Origin: Kiritimatiellia bacterium
Lineage (GTDB): Bacteria > Verrucomicrobiota > Kiritimatiellia > SLAD01
Length of the DNA: 27,533 bases
Assembly: GCA_007125875.1 (NCBI GenBank)
Contig: SLCI01000029.1
Location: forward strand, 1 to 27,533
Reading direction: 5' to 3'
Positions 23,806-27,533 of this stretch are shown here, piece after piece. The translations under genes and the position numbers were made by a program. The notes beneath the pieces were generated by a model. That model did not search any database. It saw only the letters and a list, made by a program, of their open reading frames with translations, and had not been told where the DNA came from. Position 1 is the stretch's first letter; each line of letters begins with the position of its first letter.

Positions 23806-24429
23806 ATGACGAAATGGTATTCATCACTGTTTGTGAGTGCTCTCATTGTGTTTGGAACGAGTGTTCAGGCCCATGAACATGGCGGGCATGATCATGCAGT
23901 GGAAGAAGAGCATGAAGCAACGATCTACGAGATTGATCCAGCTCACTCTATTATCGGATTTTCAATCCGACATCTTGGTATCGTGAACATCCGCGGCAGT
24001 TTCACTGAGTACGAAGGCGAATTGCTCCTGACGAACGGTGAAACGCATTCTCTGGTGCTAAATGCAACCATTGATGTAGCAAGCGTCGATACGGGTAACA
24101 CAAGCCGCGATGATCACCTTCGTAGTGCGGACTATTTCGAGGTTGAGACGCTTCCAGAAATCATTTTTAAAAGTGCTGGGGTTGTGCCGCACAACGGCGG
24201 GTACGCGCTGGTGGGCGATCTGACGATTAAAGACGTAACGCAAGAAGTGACTTTGCCGTTAACCGTCAGTGATCCCGTCGAGGACCCTTGGGGCAACACG
24301 CGTATCGGGATTGAGCTAGGCGGAACAATCAATCGCCATGATTTCGGTGTTGCGAATGATGCACTAGCTGATCGTTCGCTCGGTAATACGGTCACTTTTG
24401 ATATCCAGATACAGGCTATCCGTCAGTAA
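23806..24429 (+). CDS. YceI-family periplasmic lipocalin-like protein with His-rich N-terminus
   Basis: This 207-residue protein starts with a signal peptide ending at VQA, then a His-, Asp- and Glu-rich stretch (HEHGGHDHAVEEEHEA), then the YceI domain: YEIDPAHSIIGFSIRHLG, GSFTEYEGEL, the DDHLRSADYFEVETLPEI signature, LVGDLTIKDVTQEVTLPL and the C-terminal LGNTVTFDIQIQA. YceI proteins bind isoprenoid or other amphipathic ligands in a beta barrel. The His-rich segment could bind a metal such as zinc, nickel or copper. The ATG at 23806 has a strong AAGGAG; an earlier in-frame ATG at 23710 would spoil the signal peptide. A strong terminator follows, so this is probably a single-gene transcript. 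Confidence 0.92.
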   Translation: MTKWYSSLFVSALIVFGTSVQAHEHGGHDHAVEEEHEATIYEIDPAHSIIGFSIRHLGIVNIRGSFTEYEGELLLTNGETHSLVLNATIDVASVDTGNTSRDDHLRSADYFEVETLPEIIFKSAGVVPHNGGYALVGDLTIKDVTQEVTLPLTVSDPVEDPWGNTRIGIELGGTINRHDFGVANDALADRSLGNTVTFDIQIQAIRQ

Positions 24430-24456
24430 CCATTCCCGCTGACTGATAGGCGCCAA

Positions 24457-24488
24457 CGGCCCCTGCATACCTTGCAGGGGCCGTTTTT
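24457..24488 (+). terminator. Intrinsic terminator after yceI
   Basis: A perfect 11-bp GC-rich stem (CGGCCCCTGCA at 24457-24467 with TGCAGGGGCCG at 24473-24483) around a 5-nt loop is followed at once by TTTTT (24484-24488). Confidence 0.95.
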
Positions 24489-24568
24489 GCTGTGCGCCCC
24501 TACACTCGACAAGCCAATGGCCCCTTCGTTAGACTCAAGGGATTGTGTATTGGTAGGAGGAGGTAACT

Positions 24569-26563
24569 ATGAATCCAGATATTTCATCGCATATGAAAGA
24601 AGCGCGCTCATTCGCGCCGTCCAAATCATTTCAAGCGCAGGCAACCGTAAATTCAGCGGAAGCCTATCGCGAGCTATATCAACGCTCGATAGAGGATCCA
24701 GAGGGGTTTTGGGCTGAGCAAGGGCGCGCGGAACTTGAGTGGATGAAGCCTTGGGATGAGGTGGTCTCGCATAACTTTAAGGAGATCGGGGAAACCGAGG
24801 CTCCCTATGTGCAGTGGTTTTCAGGGGGACGCTTGAATGTATCCGCAAACTGCCTCGATCGACATGTTGCCAATGGTCGCGCGGACAAAGTCGCGATCTT
24901 GTGGCAAGGCGAAGACGAAACGGAAAAGCGGCGTCTGACCTATCGTGAACTGCTGGATGAAGTGTGCCTCTTCGCGCATGTGCTGAAACAAAATGGGGTG
25001 CAAAAAGGAACGACAGTGACCCTTTTCATGCCTATGACGCCTGAATTGCCTATTGCTATGTTGGCGTGCGCCCGAATCGGAGCGATTCATTCGGTGGTCT
25101 TTTCGGCCTTTAGCGCAGATGCCTTACGCAATCGTATTCAGGATTGCGGCTCGCAAGTCGTGGTAACGGCCGATGCCGGTTTTCATGCGGGCAAGACCAT
25201 CCCGCTGAAATCCAAAGTGGACGAGGCGCTGAAACAGGCGCCGACCGTTGAAAAAGTAATTGTGTACAAGCGTGCCGGCGTCGACGTGGCCATGCAGGAC
25301 GGGCGAGATCTGTGGTGGCACGACGCCATGGGCGCAGCGGATGTAACGACGGATTTTCCGCCCGCTGAACTGGAATCGGAAGATCCGCTGTATATTCTTT
25401 ATACCAGCGGTAGTACAGGTAAACCGAAGGGCGTTTTGCACACCACGGCAGGTTACCTATTGCACGCGCATCTCACCTTCAAGACCGTCTTTGATTACAA
25501 GGAAGAAGACATCTATTGGTGTACGGCGGACATTGGTTGGGTCACGGGACATTCCTATCTGGTGTATGGCCCGCTCTCTAATGGTGCAACAACCGTTATG
25601 TTCGAAGGTGTGCCGACCTATCCTGAACCGGATCGTTTTTGGCGCATCATCGCAGAATATGGTGTGAACATATTTTATACAGCACCAACGGCGATCCGAG
25701 CACTGATGCGTTTAGGCGATCATTGGCCGGAACGGCATGACTTATCTTCCTTGCGTCTTTTGGGCACTGTCGGAGAGCCAATCAATCCAGAGGCATGGAT
25801 GTGGTATCATCGCGTGATTGGGCGGGAGCAATGCCCGATTGTGGATACCTGGTGGCAAACGGAGACAGGCGGGATCATGATCACGACGCTGCCCGGCGCA
25901 GTGCCGACCCGACCGGGTTCTGCGGGTCTCCCATTCTTTGGCGTTTTGCCAAAAATTCTGCGCGAAGATGGCTCAGAAGCCGAAACGAACGAGGGCGGGA
26001 GCCTTGTAATTTCACGTCCCTGGCCGGGAATGATTCGCGGTGTTTATGGGGATGAACGACATGAGCTTATCAAAAATGTTTATTTCTCGCGCTATCCAGC
26101 GGTTTATTTCACGGGTGACGGTTGTCGAAAAGATCCAGACGGCTATTACTGGTTATTAGGCCGAATCGATGATGTGATTAATGTGTCAGCGCACCGATTC
26201 GCCACGGCGGAAATCGAGAGTGCGTTGGTCTCGCATGCGTCGGTCGCAGAAGCGGCAGTGGTCGGTTTCCCGCACGAGACGAAAGGGCAGGGGATCTATT
26301 GCTATGTCACCTTGAAAGAGGGACAAGCGGCCTCCGACGATTTACTTAAAGAGCTGATACAGCATGTCCGCAATGAAATTAGTCCGATTGCAACACCTGA
26401 TCAGATCCACTTCACCAGCGCGCTGCCGAAAACCCGGTCGGGTAAAATTATGCGCCGGATCCTGCGCAAAATTGCGGATGGACATATTGAGGAAGTCGGC
26501 GACACCTCAACACTGGCTGATCCGAGTGTGGTTGACACATTGATACAGGGGCGAAAGTCATAG
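24569..26563 (+). CDS. acs: Acetyl-CoA synthetase (AMP-forming)
   Basis: Acs activates acetate to acetyl-CoA through acetyl-AMP. The 664-residue length is typical. Motifs include YTSGSTGKPKGVLH (278-291), WCTADIGWVTGHSY, YTAPTAIRALM, the WWQTETGGIMIT acetate/AMP region (429-440), TGDGCRKDPDGYYWLLGRIDDV and the C-terminal PKTRSGKIMRRILRK, whose Lys626 is the residue needed for adenylation and reversibly acetylated in relatives. The hinge motif usually written VSGHRLGTAE is VSAHRFATAE here, with both glycines replaced by alanine (541 and 545). The ribosome site GGAGGAGG before the ATG is very strong, suggesting high expression. A ligase gene follows 25 bp downstream. Confidence 0.95.
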   Translation: MNPDISSHMKEARSFAPSKSFQAQATVNSAEAYRELYQRSIEDPEGFWAEQGRAELEWMKPWDEVVSHNFKEIGETEAPYVQWFSGGRLNVSANCLDRHVANGRADKVAILWQGEDETEKRRLTYRELLDEVCLFAHVLKQNGVQKGTTVTLFMPMTPELPIAMLACARIGAIHSVVFSAFSADALRNRIQDCGSQVVVTADAGFHAGKTIPLKSKVDEALKQAPTVEKVIVYKRAGVDVAMQDGRDLWWHDAMGAADVTTDFPPAELESEDPLYILYTSGSTGKPKGVLHTTAGYLLHAHLTFKTVFDYKEEDIYWCTADIGWVTGHSYLVYGPLSNGATTVMFEGVPTYPEPDRFWRIIAEYGVNIFYTAPTAIRALMRLGDHWPERHDLSSLRLLGTVGEPINPEAWMWYHRVIGREQCPIVDTWWQTETGGIMITTLPGAVPTRPGSAGLPFFGVLPKILREDGSEAETNEGGSLVISRPWPGMIRGVYGDERHELIKNVYFSRYPAVYFTGDGCRKDPDGYYWLLGRIDDVINVSAHRFATAEIESALVSHASVAEAAVVGFPHETKGQGIYCYVTLKEGQAASDDLLKELIQHVRNEISPIATPDQIHFTSALPKTRSGKIMRRILRKIADGHIEEVGDTSTLADPSVVDTLIQGRKS

Positions 26564-26588
26564 CAATAGGCTGTTTTGGCCTCCGACC

Positions 26589-27533
26589 ATGCGGTTCGAC
26601 GTCCATATATCGAAAGTACGGGATCCCTATTGGAATCTCGCAGCGGAAGAATGGTTTTTGGATCGAGCCCATGAACAGGAGCCCGTCCTTTTTCTTTGGC
26701 AGTCCCGTCCGACCGTTGTGATCGGAAAGAACCAAAATCCATGGCGCGAATGTGATGTGATGTGGATGGCCGCCGAGCAAATTGATTTGGCGCGCCGGAT
26801 TTCGGGAGGTGGCGCTGTTTATCATGATGAAGGCAATCTGAATTATGCCTTTTTCATGCCACGCGAGGCGTATACCCCTGATGATATCTATGAGCTAGTG
26901 ATTGCGGTCTTGGCTGAGTTGGGCGTAGAGGCGACGCGATGGAATCGCACTAGCCTCATGGTAAACGATCAAAAAGTATCGGGTAACGCCTTTTGTCTAC
27001 GACGAAATGTCGCTATGCATCACGGCACGTTACTGATTAACGCCGATCGTAAGCGGCTCTCGCGCTCTTTGAAAGTACCCGATTGGCAAATTACGACCAA
27101 AGCGACAGCTTCTGTTCCCGCTCCTGTCCAAAATTTGGCTGCATGCAGCGACTCGATCAATGTGGAGCGCGTAGTTAATGTGTTTATCGAGCAGCTCGCC
27201 ATCCGAAAACCGGTCCGGCTTGACGGGCAGTGGAATCTTTCGGCCCTCACTGCTCGTGTGACCGAGTTGCGATCTGATACCTGGCTGTTCGATCGAACAC
27301 CGCCCTTTGAAGTGACCATTCCTGATAACACCGGTTGCTATAACTTTTCGGTACATTCGCTGGGCAACACGGAGGTTGCCCCTCCAGTACACGCAAAGCA
27401 GAACCAGTTACTGCAGCAGCATTCCGGAGGGACGTGCTCCGTCACGTCCTCGGAGAATAGACCGAAAAGGATTGGAAACGGGTATAAGCAGGCGACGCGC
27501 ATGGCCGTGGAGGAGGGGCGAATCGCGACGAGC
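26589..27533 (+). CDS. lplA: Lipoate-protein ligase A (open at the right edge)
   Basis: The frame runs 315 codons to the window end without a stop. The catalytic domain shows RRISGGGAVYHDEGNLNYAF (69-88) for lipoyl-AMP binding, the active-site Lys129 in QKVSGNAF, and HHGTLLIN (144-151), as in LplA-type ligases that attach lipoate to the E2 or H proteins. Residues up to about 260 (TPPFEVTI, FSVHSLGN) look like a normal ligase C-terminal part. From about residue 262 the sequence (APPVHAKQNQLLQQHSGG and onward) is atypical, and the DNA there contains palindromic repeat-like sequence, so the true C-terminus is uncertain. It lies 25 bp after acs; lipoylated dehydrogenases and Acs both produce acetyl-CoA. 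Confidence 0.85.
   Translation, partial: MRFDVHISKVRDPYWNLAAEEWFLDRAHEQEPVLFLWQSRPTVVIGKNQNPWRECDVMWMAAEQIDLARRISGGGAVYHDEGNLNYAFFMPREAYTPDDIYELVIAVLAELGVEATRWNRTSLMVNDQKVSGNAFCLRRNVAMHHGTLLINADRKRLSRSLKVPDWQITTKATASVPAPVQNLAACSDSINVERVVNVFIEQLAIRKPVRLDGQWNLSALTARVTELRSDTWLFDRTPPFEVTIPDNTGCYNFSVHSLGNTEVAPPVHAKQNQLLQQHSGGTCSVTSSENRPKRIGNGYKQATRMAVEEGRIATS
27426..27453. repeat. REP-like palindrome inside the lipoate ligase frame
   Basis: GGACGTG (27430-27436) and CACGTCC (27443-27449) pair around a 6-nt loop, and the flanking CCGGAG and TCGG extend the stem imperfectly. Overlapping CTCC/GGAG pairs give nested alternatives, a pattern common in intergenic REP-type repeats. Confidence 0.5.

Noticed and set aside
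1..27533. CRISPR arrays, tRNA or rRNA genes, transposases, phage or defence genes.
   Set aside because: None was seen; repeats are limited to the structured gap at 7151-7607 and the palindrome near the right edge.

Overview
The window is a gene-dense bacterial chromosomal segment, with moderate GC and about 24 protein genes, most of them in tight operons with 1-35 bp overlaps. It reads as a Gram-negative bacterium with an outer membrane: there are lipoprotein signals, a periplasmic Zn amidase and a YceI protein. The mix of c-di-AMP genes (cdaA-cdaR) behind ftsH-folP, ThyX, archaeal-type phosphoglycerate mutase, a Ser/Thr kinase and long TPR proteins suggests the PVC group (Verrucomicrobiota/Kiritimatiellota). 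That placement is inference only. No rRNA, tRNA, CRISPR array, transposase or phage gene was seen.

Layout. 1-4472 (minus strand) is one probable operon, read from 4472 downward: TPR protein, exo/endonuclease-phosphatase-like lipoprotein, HAD phosphatase, ThyX, YkgJ-type Cys-cluster protein, and a hotdog thioesterase cut by the left edge. Diverging from it at 4509-7165 are an N-acetylmuramoyl-L-alanine amidase and an unusual ClpX-like AAA+ unfoldase (4-bp overlap). 7166-7618 is non-coding and highly structured: a 344-bp segment with perfect 13-bp terminal inverted repeats and a large central palindrome, flanked exactly by two copies of a ~56-bp direct repeat that includes the last codons of the ClpX-like gene. 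7619-10586 is a sugar-type ABC importer (binding lipoprotein plus two permeases) without its ATPase. 10791-13177 is the circularly permuted ATP-grasp / alpha-E pair. 13266-17265 (minus) holds a Ser/Thr kinase, an FMN azoreductase/quinone reductase, ApgM and an alpha/beta hydrolase. 17450-22892 is ftsH-folP-cdaA-cdaR-TPR. 22887-23681 (minus) is a DEDDh exonuclease. 23806-24429 is a YceI protein followed by a strong intrinsic terminator. 24569-27533 is acs followed by a lipoate-protein ligase that is open at the right edge and whose 3' part contains palindromic repeat-like DNA.

How the genes fit together. Most of the content is housekeeping: thymidylate and folate synthesis (thyX, folP), membrane protein quality control (ftsH), envelope homeostasis (amidase, c-di-AMP cyclase and its YbbR partner), central carbon metabolism (apgM, acs) and lipoylation. 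The parts that look least described are the ClpX-like unfoldase with a second C-terminal small-domain-like segment, the structured intergenic element behind it, the EEP lipoprotein that has lost its catalytic Asp-His motif, and the repeat running through the lipoate ligase frame.
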